Source: Chloroflexota bacterium
GTDB taxonomy: Bacteria; Chloroflexota; Anaerolineae; UBA4142
Direction of reading: 5' to 3'
DNA: 64,000 nt
Assembly: GCA_023381515.1 (NCBI GenBank)
Contig: JAMCQI010000041.1
Span: 1 to 64,000 of the forward strand
Positions 16,392-24,804 of this stretch are shown here, piece by piece. The notes below the pieces were generated by a model. That model was given only the letters and a program-made list of their open reading frames with translations. It searched no databases and was not told the DNA's origin. A program made the translations under genes and the position numbers. Position 1 is the stretch's first letter; every line of letters starts with the position of its first letter.

Positions 16392-17462
16392 ATGGAGTTC
16401 CTCTGGCCCATATTCCTTTGGTTCTTGCTGATTGTTCCGCTCATCCTCGCAATCTATATCTGGGTGCAGCGGAGGCACCGACGCTACGCCCTGCGCTATT
16501 CCAGTCTCCTCCTCGTCAAGGACGCAATGACGCCGGGGGCAAAGTACCGCCGTCACATTCCCGCCGGGCTCTTTCTGATAGGGCTGACAGCCATGCTCTT
16601 TGCCCTCGCGCGCCCCCAAACGGTCATCCTGGTGCCCAAGCAGGAGCAGACCGTAATTCTTGCAATCGACGTTTCCGGGAGCATGCGGACGCGCGACATT
16701 TATCCGAGCCGCATTGAGGCGGCCAAGGCCGCGGCGATCAGCTTTGTGCAACTGCAAAATGCAAGCACGGCCGTTGGCGTCGTGGCCTTTTCCGGGACGG
16801 CACAGATCGTCCAGGCACCGACGACAGATCATGATGCCGTGGTGGCCGCGCTCGACCGGCTCAACGTAGAGCGCAGTACCGCCATCGGCAGTGGCATTAT
16901 CGAGTCGTTGAATGCCATCTATGGCAACATTTATACCGATACATTTGGCGGACAGATCGCACCTACCTCTCCGGGAGGAGGACCGACGCCCGTGCCGCCG
17001 GGAACCCAAGCGCCCGCGACAATTATTTTGTTGACGGACGGGGCCAATGTTCAAGGCCCTTCGCCCATCGATGCCGCTAAGAAAGCCGCCGACCTCGGTG
17101 TGCGCATTTTCACAATCGGCGTTGGCAACCCGAACGCGAACGGCGGTGGATTTGCCGGAGGTCCCCCGCCCAGCAGAGGAGGCTTTGGCGGAGGTGCTTT
17201 TGGAGGAGGGGGACGCTTTTTCTCGGGCGGCCATTTTGAAGTGGACGTAACGACGCTCAAGAATATCGCGGAAACGACCGGTGGCCAGTACTTTCTCGCC
17301 ACCGATGCGAATGCCCTCAAAGAAATCTACCAAAAGCTGAACGGCCAACTGGTCTTTGGCACCGAAAAGACGGAGGTCACGGCCATCTTTACCGCCCTCG
17401 GCGCCGTCTTTTTGCTCGCCGCGACCGCGTTTTCGATCCTCTGGTTCAATCGCCTACCGTAA
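16392..17462 (+). CDS. BatA-like membrane VWA protein
   Basis: A 356-residue protein with the BatA/BatB plan: two N-terminal membrane helices (about 7-25 and 56-72), a VWA domain from residue 88 with MIDAS motif DVSGSM (Asp93, Ser95, Ser97) and LLTDGA, and a C-terminal membrane helix (about 333-351). The VWA domain carries a Gly/Phe-rich insertion near residues 245-280, unusual for the family. AAGGAG lies 5 nt before the ATG. BatA proteins usually sit beside MoxR ATPase genes, but none is present here; this copy stands alone between a leader with an early terminator and a strong terminator. Confidence 0.85.
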   Translation: MEFLWPIFLWFLLIVPLILAIYIWVQRRHRRYALRYSSLLLVKDAMTPGAKYRRHIPAGLFLIGLTAMLFALARPQTVILVPKQEQTVILAIDVSGSMRTRDIYPSRIEAAKAAAISFVQLQNASTAVGVVAFSGTAQIVQAPTTDHDAVVAALDRLNVERSTAIGSGIIESLNAIYGNIYTDTFGGQIAPTSPGGGPTPVPPGTQAPATIILLTDGANVQGPSPIDAAKKAADLGVRIFTIGVGNPNANGGGFAGGPPPSRGGFGGGAFGGGGRFFSGGHFEVDVTTLKNIAETTGGQYFLATDANALKEIYQKLNGQLVFGTEKTEVTAIFTALGAVFLLAATAFSILWFNRLP

Positions 17463-17468
17463 GACCGC

Positions 17469-17501
17469 GGGACAGAGGAATCCGATTCCTCTGTCCCTTT
17501 T
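17469..17501 (+). terminator. strong intrinsic terminator after the BatA-like gene
   Basis: A perfect 13-bp stem (17469-17481 with 17485-17497) with a 3-nt loop is followed by TTTT. It starts 7 nt after the stop codon. Confidence 0.85.
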
Positions 17502-17682
17502 CTTGTCCCCAGCGATTCTTATTCGGTTCTTTCGGTTCTTATTGTCTCCCGTTTATGCCGACCGCTCATACGGTTGCCCATAAGATATTTCTCATCTTGT
17601 TTTCAGGTCACTCTCAGCACTATGCATTAGAATGATGCCCACTGAGGTTGAGAAGTACGCTTCAGGACGAAGCAGGGGATTT

Positions 17683-18243
17683 ATGGCAAAGAACCAATCG
17701 ACCGATGAATTTAACCCTGTCCGAGCGCTGCAAAAGTTTGCCGTTTCAGCTTTTGTGGTGTTGTCGTTTCTCGCATATGTCGTTCATGAACAGCTCGCCA
17801 ATGCGAATGCCGCGGCCGGCGCGCTTGCGCCGGGAGCGAGCCCGCCGAGCAGCGACCCGCTGCAGAATACGCCGCAACAGAATACGCCACAGCGGGCGCC
17901 CTCCTCGCCGCAGACTGCTCAAGGCACGTCTCCGACGCCTGCCGCCCAAAGCGCGTACAAGGATGGTACCTATACCGGACCATCCGTCAATGCATTTTGG
18001 GGACAGGTACAAGTGAGAGCTGTCATTCAGAACGGAAAAATCACGAATGTCCAGTTCCTGCAATATCCAAGCGATCGCCGGACATCGGTTCGGATCAACA
18101 CCACGGTTATTCCTTACCTACAGTCAGAGGCTGTTCAGGCTCAGAGCGCCAATGTCGATTTCATTTCCGGCGCCACTTTGACGAGTGAGGCCTTTATGCA
18201 GTCGCTGCAAACAGCGCTCAGTGCCGCACAGGGTGGAGCATGA
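17683..18243 (+). CDS. FMN-binding domain protein, membrane anchored
   Basis: A 186-residue protein with one N-terminal membrane helix (about 17-36), a Pro/Gln/Ser-rich linker (about 45-90) and a C-terminal FMN_bind domain. The sequence DFISGAT (159-165) matches the site where ApbE attaches FMN to a threonine, here Thr165. I choose the ATG at 17683, preceded by AGGGG; an ATG 51 nt upstream has no ribosome site. The next gene is ApbE, overlapping by 4 nt (ATGA), which strongly supports covalent flavinylation. The flavin domain probably lies outside the membrane and carries electrons for the third gene. Confidence 0.85.
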   Translation: MAKNQSTDEFNPVRALQKFAVSAFVVLSFLAYVVHEQLANANAAAGALAPGASPPSSDPLQNTPQQNTPQRAPSSPQTAQGTSPTPAAQSAYKDGTYTGPSVNAFWGQVQVRAVIQNGKITNVQFLQYPSDRRTSVRINTTVIPYLQSEAVQAQSANVDFISGATLTSEAFMQSLQTALSAAQGGA

Positions 18244-18986
18244 AACAGACGCGAATTCTCATGGGAATGCCCATCACTATAGAAATCGTGGATCCGGCGG
18301 CCACGGAGCAAGCGCTGGCGAAAGCCTTTGCCTACTTTGATTATATCGACGGCAAATTCAGCACGTACAAGGACACGAGCGAGATTTCGTCGATCAACCG
18401 GCACGAAATCAGCATTGCCGAGTCGAGCGAGGACATGAGGACGGTCTTTGCCCTCGCGGAAGAGACCCGCCGGGAGACCGACGGGTATTTTGATATCCGG
18501 TGGAACGAGACCTACGATCCTTCCGGCCTGGTCAAGGGTTGGGCCATCTACCATGTCGGCCAAATGCTGCGAGAGGATGGATTTGCGAATTTCTATGTGG
18601 AAGCCGGGGGAGATATCGAGGCGGCGGGGAAAAACGGCCGCGGCCAGAACTGGCGCGCGGGAATTCGCAACCCGTTCAACCTGAACGAAATCGTCAAGGT
18701 CCTCTCGATCAGCGATGCGGGGATTGCGACGTCGGGGACCTATGTCCGAGGACGGCATATTTACGATCCTACGAGCGAGACCCCGCTCGTGACCGATGTC
18801 GTGAGTTTGACGGTGATCGGCCCGAATGTTTACGAGGCAGACCGCTTTGCCACCGCCGCTTTTGCAATGGGTCGAGAGGGGATCTTTTTCATCGAGAGCC
18901 GCGCGGGATTGGAAGGATACCTGATCGACGAGCAAGGGCAGGCGACGTTCACGAGCGGATGGGAAAGGTTTGTGAGTCGTGATTAG
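18240..18986 (+). CDS. apbE: FAD:protein FMN transferase (ApbE)
   Basis: A 248-residue ApbE-family flavin transferase, which splits FAD and attaches FMN to Thr in acceptor proteins. Family landmarks seen: FDYIDGKFSTY near the N-terminus, SGLVKGWAI, EAGGDIEAAG, and ISDAGIATSGTY in the metal/substrate region. It is shorter than the usual 300-350 residues and has no signal peptide or lipobox, whereas many ApbE proteins are exported. It overlaps the preceding FMN-binding gene by 4 nt and the following gene by 8 nt. Its target is almost certainly the neighbour's Thr165. Confidence 0.9.
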   Translation: MKQTRILMGMPITIEIVDPAATEQALAKAFAYFDYIDGKFSTYKDTSEISSINRHEISIAESSEDMRTVFALAEETRRETDGYFDIRWNETYDPSGLVKGWAIYHVGQMLREDGFANFYVEAGGDIEAAGKNGRGQNWRAGIRNPFNLNEIVKVLSISDAGIATSGTYVRGRHIYDPTSETPLVTDVVSLTVIGPNVYEADRFATAAFAMGREGIFFIESRAGLEGYLIDEQGQATFTSGWERFVSRD

Positions 18987-20499
18987 ATTCGTCGACGACG
19001 TGCTCAACCGGGTGACGATGTACCGGTTGATGCTCTACTATTTGATTTTTCTGCTGGCCGCAGCTTTGGTGCTCTCCTTCGCCGGAGTCATCCAATACGA
19101 TCCTTTTGCGCTCCTGTTCAGCATTGGTTTTCTGCTCGGCGTCTCTTCGATCACGAATTGGGTCTTTGCCAAGACATTTCGTGTCCCCGCGAATGCCGAG
19201 TCGACTTTTATTTCCGCCTTGATCCTCGCTTTGATCATCACCCCGCTGCAATCGACGCATGACCTCTGGTTTTTTGCATGGGCCGGCGTTTGGGCGATGG
19301 CCTCCAAGTACATCGTGGCGATCGACAAAAGACATCTTTTCAACCCGGTCGCCTTTGCGGTGGCTTTGACTTATCTTGCGATTAATCAATCGGCCAGCTG
19401 GTGGGTGGGAAGCGGTCCCATGCTTCCGTTCGTGGCCGTCGGCGGAATCCTGGTCCTTCGCAAGATCAAGCGGTCCGATCTCGTGACGAGCTTTCTTTTC
19501 ACCGCTCTGGCGACGACTCTGGTCCTGAGCTGGCTCAATGGGCAAGATGTGATGGCAACGCTGCAGAGAACCCTGGTGTACTCGCCGTTGCTTTTCTTCG
19601 CCTTCGTCATACTCACCGAGCCATTGACCACTCCGCCTTCCATCGGTCAGCAGATTTTCTATGGCGGCCTGGTCGGTCTGCTTTTTTCACCGGAAATCCA
19701 TTTCGGCGGTGTGTATACAACCCCGGAAATCGCGATCCTTGCCGGGAATGTGGTTTCGTATGTGATGAGCCCCAAAAAGACACTCGTCCTGAGATTAGTG
19801 CGCAGGGCCCACCCGGCGCCCGACGTCTACGATTTGACCTTTGCGCCCAAGCGGAGATTCGCGTTTGCGCCCGGACAATACATGGAATGGACCCTGGGGC
19901 ATTCGGACCCAGACAGCCGAGGAAATCGCAGGTACTTTACCCTGGCCTCTTCGCCGACGGAGGAGAATATCAAGCTGGGGGTCAAGTCTTACGACAAAGG
20001 GAGCACGTTTAAACAGGCGCTGCTGTCGATGGAACAGAACGAGGAAATCGTCGCGACGAATCTTGCCGGCGATTTTGTCCTGCCCGACAATCCGAACCAG
20101 AAATGTGTCTTTATTGCCGGCGGAATCGGAATTACGCCATTCCGAAGCATGCTGAAATACTTGATCGACACCCGCCAACGGAGGCCCATCGTCGTGTTTT
20201 ATGCGAACAAGAGCCCCACGGAACTTGTCTATATGGATGTTCTCAATCGCGCTCAACAGGAACTGGGGATTCGGACGATCTACACGATCACCGACACGCA
20301 GAAGGTTCCTTCGTGGTGGAAAGGAAAGGTGGGACGCATCACGCCGGAGATGATCAAGACAGAGGTGCCGGATTACAAGGACTGCGTCTTTTACATTTCC
20401 GGCCCTAAGGGAATGGTGGATTCTTTTAAGGAGATGCTGACCCGGCTGAACGTCGACGAGGCTAGCATCAAGACCGATTTCTTTTCTGGGCTGGCCTAG
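18979..20499 (+). CDS. NqrB/RnfD-like membrane domain fused to ferredoxin-reductase domain
   Basis: A 506-residue fusion. Residues 15-265 contain eight or more hydrophobic helices like NqrB/RnfD, including the family motif HLFNP (119-123). Residues 268-506 form an FNR-type FAD/NAD(P)H domain with RYFTLASSP (318-326, FAD), GGIGITPFR (381-389, NAD(P)) and FYISGPKGM (471-479). No [2Fe-2S] motif is visible, unlike NqrF. The GTG start overlaps apbE by 8 nt. With the two upstream genes it could take electrons from cytoplasmic NAD(P)H, pass them through the membrane and reduce the FMN on the anchored partner. Ion pumping is possible but not shown. Confidence 0.85.
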   Translation: MIRFVDDVLNRVTMYRLMLYYLIFLLAAALVLSFAGVIQYDPFALLFSIGFLLGVSSITNWVFAKTFRVPANAESTFISALILALIITPLQSTHDLWFFAWAGVWAMASKYIVAIDKRHLFNPVAFAVALTYLAINQSASWWVGSGPMLPFVAVGGILVLRKIKRSDLVTSFLFTALATTLVLSWLNGQDVMATLQRTLVYSPLLFFAFVILTEPLTTPPSIGQQIFYGGLVGLLFSPEIHFGGVYTTPEIAILAGNVVSYVMSPKKTLVLRLVRRAHPAPDVYDLTFAPKRRFAFAPGQYMEWTLGHSDPDSRGNRRYFTLASSPTEENIKLGVKSYDKGSTFKQALLSMEQNEEIVATNLAGDFVLPDNPNQKCVFIAGGIGITPFRSMLKYLIDTRQRRPIVVFYANKSPTELVYMDVLNRAQQELGIRTIYTITDTQKVPSWWKGKVGRITPEMIKTEVPDYKDCVFYISGPKGMVDSFKEMLTRLNVDEASIKTDFFSGLA

Positions 20500-20687
20500 C
20501 GGAATCTTGCCGAAGAGAAGCTGGCCCCGCCTGCAGCTAGAATCGCAAGCACCGCGCTCAGGGCCGTGACACGCAGGGTCCGGGAGGAATCCGGTGTGAG
20601 GAGGTCGTCCGCAGGGCATCGCCTGGCGGAAATCAATCCGCTCCACCCGCCCATTTTCGATAAGATGAGACGCGTTATTATTGCGGC

Positions 20688-21266
20688 ATGGACCAGCCGA
20701 CGCCGAGCCCGGAAAACGCACCGCAGAGACTGCGCTTGCTGCGTACCAAAACCTTTATGCCGCGCGCCCATACCGACCTCGTCCCGCGGGCGCGGCTCCT
20801 GGAGGCACTGCATGCTGAGCCAGGCAGCAAGCTTGTTCTCGTTGCGGCGCCTGCCGGATCCGGCAAGACGGCTCTTCTCCGCCGATGGGTGGAGACTCGT
20901 TCTCTGCCCGCGGTATGGTTCTCTCTTGACGAACGCAGTAACAATCCGGCCGACTTCGTGACGAGGCTCGCGGCGGCCTTGCAGGAGCTCTGTCCCGCCG
21001 TCAAAAGCCCGCAAGTTCCGACGCGGGATATTGCCGAGGATGGGATAATCCAGGTGATCAACACTCTTGCAGATGCACCTGACGATTTCGTCCTCATCCT
21101 GGACAACTATCAGGTGATCGAATCGCCGCTAGTGAGCAGGGCGATGGGCCTTTTGCTGGACTATCCCCCGCCTCATCTGCACCTCATTATCGCCACACAG
21201 GTCGAGCCGTCGCTGCCTTTGAGTCGGCTCCAGGTCCGGCGTCAACTCTTGCGCCTGCGGCTCTAG
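20688..21266 (+). pseudogene. truncated MalT/LuxR-type ATPase regulator
   Basis: 192 residues matching only the start of large LuxR-family ATP-binding regulators of the MalT type: an N-terminal KTFMPRAH segment, Walker A (APAGSGKTALL), and the Walker B region LILDNYQVI. Reading stops just after the sensor region near SRLQVRRQLL. Full members run to about 850-900 residues with TPR repeats and a C-terminal HTH, all absent here. The stop falls 15 nt from the end of the convergent phosphofructokinase gene, so a deletion probably removed the rest. It could survive as a small ATPase, but a remnant is more likely. Confidence 0.7.
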
Positions 21267-21281
21267 CCCAATTCACTCTGA

Positions 21282-22388
21282 TCACAACTTGGCAAAGTAG
21301 CGACTCGCGTCGTAAAATCGATCGACGTCGAGCGTCCTCAGTTTGCCGGCCGCCTGCTTCAAGTCGACGAGCGAGAGAGTGCACGCGGGCGTCACGCCCC
21401 GCGCGCTGACCATCGTGCCGAATTCATTATCCTCCACCGCCTGGCCGGCGCGCGCGCCGAAGAGGCGGCCCATGATACGGTCGACTGCGCTCGGCGTTCC
21501 GCCGCGTTGAGCATGACCCAACTGGAGAGCCCGCGAATCATACGGCGTCTCACGCCGGATTCGCTCGGAGAGGAGCGAGCCAATGCCGCCGAGCCGGGCG
21601 TGACCGAACGGATCCAGCTTGGTGTCCACCGTCACCACCGCTTCGTCAAGCGCGGAAGCCCCTTCGGAGACGACGACAATGGCATAGCGAGCCGCGCGAC
21701 GATCCCTCTTGCCGAGTTCCATCTGCTCATTCAACAGTTGATAGATGCGCCGGTATTGGAACTTGACCTCGGGGATGAGGACCATCTGGGCGCCGCCGGC
21801 GACGCCGCTCCATAAGGCCAGATGACCCGTGTGGCGGCCCATCACCTCGATGACCTGGACCCAGTGATGCGAACCGGCCGGAGTACGGGCCCGCTCGATC
21901 ACCTCCATCGCATTGCTCAGCGCGGTGTCGAAGCCGAGCGTATAGTCCGTCCCCGGCAAGTCGTTGTCGATGGTTTTCGGGATGCCGACGACAGGCAGCC
22001 CCATTTGAGAAAGATGGTAGGCAACGGCCCCGAGCGTGTCTTCGCCGCCCATCGCGACGACTCCATCCAGCTCCAAGCGTTCTACGTTGCGCAACACCTC
22101 TTGGGACCGGTCCGCCGGCGGCTCGCCCTCTTTGAGAGGCGTCTTGAAGGGATTAGTCCGCGAGGCGCCGATGTTCGTCCCCCCATCCCGGTCCCATTTG
22201 CGGACGACGAGTGGGTTCAACTCCATGGTCTCGTCGGAATAGCCATTCAGGAGCCCGTGCCAGCCGTCATAGATACCGATAGTACCGATGCCCGCTTCTG
22301 CACATTTCTCAACCAATGCCTTGATCGCGGGGTTCAGACCGGGCGCATCGCCTCCGCCGGTCAGCACCCCAATTCGCTTGGCACGCAT
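21282..22388 (-). CDS. 6-phosphofructokinase, PPi-type signature
   Basis: A 368-residue phosphofructokinase. Motifs: GGGDAPG (11-17), GGED (114-117), PKTIDND (137-143) and MGRHTGHLA. Two positions distinguish phosphate donors in this family. E. coli PfkA has glycine at both (GGDGS and PGTIDND), while PPi-dependent enzymes have Asp and Lys. Here they are Asp117 and Lys138, so the protein probably uses pyrophosphate and could work in both glycolysis and gluconeogenesis. The gene is 14 nt downstream of the class I aldolase, the next enzyme of the pathway. Confidence 0.9.
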   Translation of the reverse strand: MRAKRIGVLTGGGDAPGLNPAIKALVEKCAEAGIGTIGIYDGWHGLLNGYSDETMELNPLVVRKWDRDGGTNIGASRTNPFKTPLKEGEPPADRSQEVLRNVERLELDGVVAMGGEDTLGAVAYHLSQMGLPVVGIPKTIDNDLPGTDYTLGFDTALSNAMEVIERARTPAGSHHWVQVIEVMGRHTGHLALWSGVAGGAQMVLIPEVKFQYRRIYQLLNEQMELGKRDRRAARYAIVVVSEGASALDEAVVTVDTKLDPFGHARLGGIGSLLSERIRRETPYDSRALQLGHAQRGGTPSAVDRIMGRLFGARAGQAVEDNEFGTMVSARGVTPACTLSLVDLKQAAGKLRTLDVDRFYDASRYFAKL

Positions 22389-22402
22389 CGCCCTGCCTCC
22401 TC

Positions 22403-23326
22403 CTACTCGATCCTGCCGATGTAGATTTGCATGATCGTGTTCAGGAACTCGAGTGCCTTGGCATGTGACCGCTGGAACGAGTTGCGGCCGATAATGGAAC
22501 CAAAACCACCGCCATCGCGAATCGCCCGAATCTCGTCAAAGATGGCCTCGTCTTCCTTCGCCGGGCCTCCAGAAAAGATGACGATGCGCTGTCCATTAAA
22601 AGCGCTCTGCACCACGTGCCGCACGCGCTCTGCGAGCACCTGCACGGGGATTTCGTATTTGTCGTACACCTTTTTCGCATCGGGCTGTTCGATGTGCGCG
22701 CTCGGCAGTTTGACTTTGATGACATCCGCCCCGAGCTGGGCTGCAATTTGCGCCGCGTAAGCCACGACGTCAAGAGCCGTCTCCCCCTCTTTGCTCAAGC
22801 TGGACCCGCGTGGGTAAGACCAGACGACGACGGCCAGGCCATAGCTCTTCGCCTCTTCGGCCACCGCGCGCAGCTGCTCGTACATCTCTTTCCGGAAGGC
22901 AGAGCCGGGATAGATGGTAAAGCCGATGGCCGCGCAGCCGAGACGCAAGGCATCGCGCGGGCTGGCGGTGAGGGCGGGCATCGGGTCCTTTTCATCCCAA
23001 AGCAAGTCGTGGCTGTTGAGCTTTAGGATCAACGGAATTTCCCCCGGATGCTTGTCCGCGGCCATTTCGATGAAGCCGAGCGGCGCCGCATACGCGTTGC
23101 ACCCCGCTTCCAGCGCCAACTCGACATGATAGGCGGGATCGTAACCCGGCGGGTTGGGTGCGAAACTGCGTGCCGGACCGTGTTCGAATCCCTGGTCGAC
23201 AGGCAAGATGACCATATTCCCCGTGCCTGCCAATTTGCCGTGATTCAGCATACGAGCGAGGTTGGCTCGAACCCCCGGGTTCTCGGCGCCATACCAACTC
23301 AGGATTTCTCCGATTTGTCTGTGCAT
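22403..23326 (-). CDS. fbaB: class I fructose-bisphosphate aldolase, DhnA/FbaB type
   Basis: A 307-residue aldolase of the archaeal/DhnA class I type. LPVDQGFEHG (41-50) and DVIKVKLPS (201-209) are characteristic; the lysine pair at 204/206 contains the expected Schiff-base residue. SGGPAK and IGRNSFQR bind phosphate. It cleaves fructose 1,6-bisphosphate to dihydroxyacetone phosphate and glyceraldehyde 3-phosphate without metal. AGGAGG lies 5 nt before the ATG. It is the first gene of an operon with phosphofructokinase and has a strong promoter and a 190-nt leader. Confidence 0.92.
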   Translation of the reverse strand: MHRQIGEILSWYGAENPGVRANLARMLNHGKLAGTGNMVILPVDQGFEHGPARSFAPNPPGYDPAYHVELALEAGCNAYAAPLGFIEMAADKHPGEIPLILKLNSHDLLWDEKDPMPALTASPRDALRLGCAAIGFTIYPGSAFRKEMYEQLRAVAEEAKSYGLAVVVWSYPRGSSLSKEGETALDVVAYAAQIAAQLGADVIKVKLPSAHIEQPDAKKVYDKYEIPVQVLAERVRHVVQSAFNGQRIVIFSGGPAKEDEAIFDEIRAIRDGGGFGSIIGRNSFQRSHAKALEFLNTIMQIYIGRIE

Positions 23327-23339
23327 TCTGTCCTCCTAG

Positions 23340-23393
23340 AAAAAACAAAAACGCACCGCGCCCCTTCGCAGGACGCGAGGGACGATAGGGGCG
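23340..23393 (-). promoter_or_regulatory. hairpin with T-tracts in aldolase leader, candidate attenuator
   Basis: On the minus strand arms 23387-23393 and 23359-23365 (CGCCCCT with AGGGGCG) enclose a smaller stem. Seven bases later come T5-G-T6 (23351-23340), ending just before the ribosome-binding site. The gap before the T-tract makes it a weaker terminator candidate. Confidence 0.4.
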
Positions 23394-23524
23394 TTCGTCA
23401 TCCGTAGAACGTGCCAGGGCGGAGAGCCGTGCCTTGGTGTGCGCGCCTCGGTCATGGTGGATTTCCAGCGCGTCCACAATGGAGCCGCGGCCCGCCCTTG
23501 CTGTTGTTTACTGATTTCATAAAT

Positions 23525-23552
23525 AGTATACCGCAATCCGGCCCGTAGTCAA
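23525..23552 (-). promoter_or_regulatory. sigma70-like promoter of aldolase-phosphofructokinase operon
   Basis: On the minus strand TTGACT (23547-23552) and TATACT (23525-23530) are 16 bp apart. The leader to the aldolase start is about 190 nt. Otherwise 23553-23687 shows no gene. Confidence 0.75.
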
Positions 23553-23687
23553 TGGAACCCCGGTGAAGGGGCATGATTCACCCTGGTTCTCAACTCGGTC
23601 GAAGGACTGGGCGACGATGAGAGAAAGTCGATCACGAGGTAGGAGAGCGGACGGATGACCGCCGAAATGGCAAGCCAGAGGCGGCCA

Positions 23688-24557
23688 TTACAGCAGTTTC
23701 AATTGCGGCGAGTCCTCCGGCGTGTAGAGAGGCATCCGGGTGAACAGGCCGTACCGGTCACAGAGCTCGCGAAAAATCATCTCCAGCCGTCGGGCGTTCG
23801 GGTCTGGGCATTCGTAGCGGTCGCCGTAACGCCGCTCGTACTTTTCTCTCAATCCCGGGAAAAGCCGGTCGAGTTGGAGGTAATAGTAGGCGCGCTGGCG
23901 GTCGCGCAGAGTCATGCCAAAGGCAGGGAGGATGTAGCGGGCGCCGGCATCACGAGCGCGGACGACGATGCCGGCGATATTCTCTTCCGTGTCTTCGATA
24001 AAAGGGAGAATAGGCATCATCGTCACGCCTGTCAGAATGCCGTTCGCGGCGAGCACCTGCATCGCCTGGAATCGCCGGGACGAGGGCGGCGCACCCGGCT
24101 CGACGCTTTTGCTCAGCTCGTCCTCCGCCGCCGTGATCGTAAAGCTCACCGCGGCATACACGCGACCAATCTCCCGCAAGGTTTCCAAATCTCGGAGCAC
24201 CCGGTCGCTCTTCGTCAGAACGTGCACCGGGAACCGATGCTCCGCGATGACCATTAATGCCTGCGCCGTCAAACGTCGCTCGTCTTCAAGGGGCATGTAG
24301 GGATCGTTCATCGAGCCTGTGCCGATCGTCCCCTTGACGCGTTTGCGGGGCAGCTCTTGGCGTAACAGCTCTACGGCGTTCGTCTTGACCAGAATGTCGC
24401 CGAAATTCTCGATCTGATAGCATTCGCTGCGCGAATCGCAATAGATGCACTGGTGCTGGCAGCCGCGGTACAGGTTCATCGTGTACTTGATCCCGAACCA
24501 GGGATCGGGGTGCGGGGCGGCTGACAACAAAACGCGCGCAGTGATTTCCTTGATCAT
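23688..24557 (-). CDS. radical SAM protein, SplB-like
   Basis: A 289-residue radical SAM enzyme. The cluster motif is CQHQCIYC (CxxxCxxC) near residue 34-41, following the NLYRGC lead typical of the SplB-like family of small radical SAM proteins. GTGSMNDPYMP and VLTKSDRVLRDL are also family-typical. It would bind a [4Fe-4S] cluster and cleave S-adenosylmethionine; the substrate is unknown. Family members of this type are often annotated as spore photoproduct lyase-like but lack evidence for DNA repair. It is the last gene after two Fe-S protein genes, both broken. Confidence 0.85.
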   Translation of the reverse strand: MIKEITARVLLSAAPHPDPWFGIKYTMNLYRGCQHQCIYCDSRSECYQIENFGDILVKTNAVELLRQELPRKRVKGTIGTGSMNDPYMPLEDERRLTAQALMVIAEHRFPVHVLTKSDRVLRDLETLREIGRVYAAVSFTITAAEDELSKSVEPGAPPSSRRFQAMQVLAANGILTGVTMMPILPFIEDTEENIAGIVVRARDAGARYILPAFGMTLRDRQRAYYYLQLDRLFPGLREKYERRYGDRYECPDPNARRLEMIFRELCDRYGLFTRMPLYTPEDSPQLKLL

Positions 24558-24570
24558 CCGGTTTCCCTGT

Positions 24571-24791
24571 TTACTGCAGGGAAATCGCGTGGCGACGGCA
24601 GAAAGTCAGACACTCCCGGCACCCCGTGCATTGCGAAGCATAGACTGGAACGTCGGCCCAGTCGCCCGCTGCCACCCGTGCTCTCGGCGCTTGCGCGGGT
24701 AGGTCCCAAACAATTTCTCCGGCCACCGGTCGAGACACAATCGGCAGTCGCGCGCATTGTTGCAGGCTTGTGAATCCACTTTGATTTTCAT
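24571..24791 (-). pseudogene. frameshifted 4Fe-4S ferredoxin-like gene
   Basis: An ATG at 24791, after GAGGAGGG, opens a frame containing CNNARDCRLCL and then FGTYPR. The following frame on the same strand encodes DWADVPVYASQCTGC and CRECLTFCRRHAI, a perfect CxxCxxCxxxC [4Fe-4S] site, ending in TAA at 24571. The two halves are in different frames; the break lies near 24695-24705 and equals loss of one base. The joined product would be about 73 residues. It ends 13 nt before the radical SAM gene. A sequencing error cannot be excluded. Confidence 0.7.
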
Positions 24792-24804
24792 CGCGCCCTC
24801 CTCG

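Noticed and set aside
16284..17348. A 354-codon open frame on the - strand
   Set aside because: It lies fully antisense to the BatA-like gene, whose domain motifs are clear; low-complexity basic composition.
20496..21014. Minus-strand frame ending in a hydrophobic stretch, considered as a membrane-protein remnant
   Set aside because: It is mostly antisense to the MalT-like fragment; the hydrophobic end is too short to judge.
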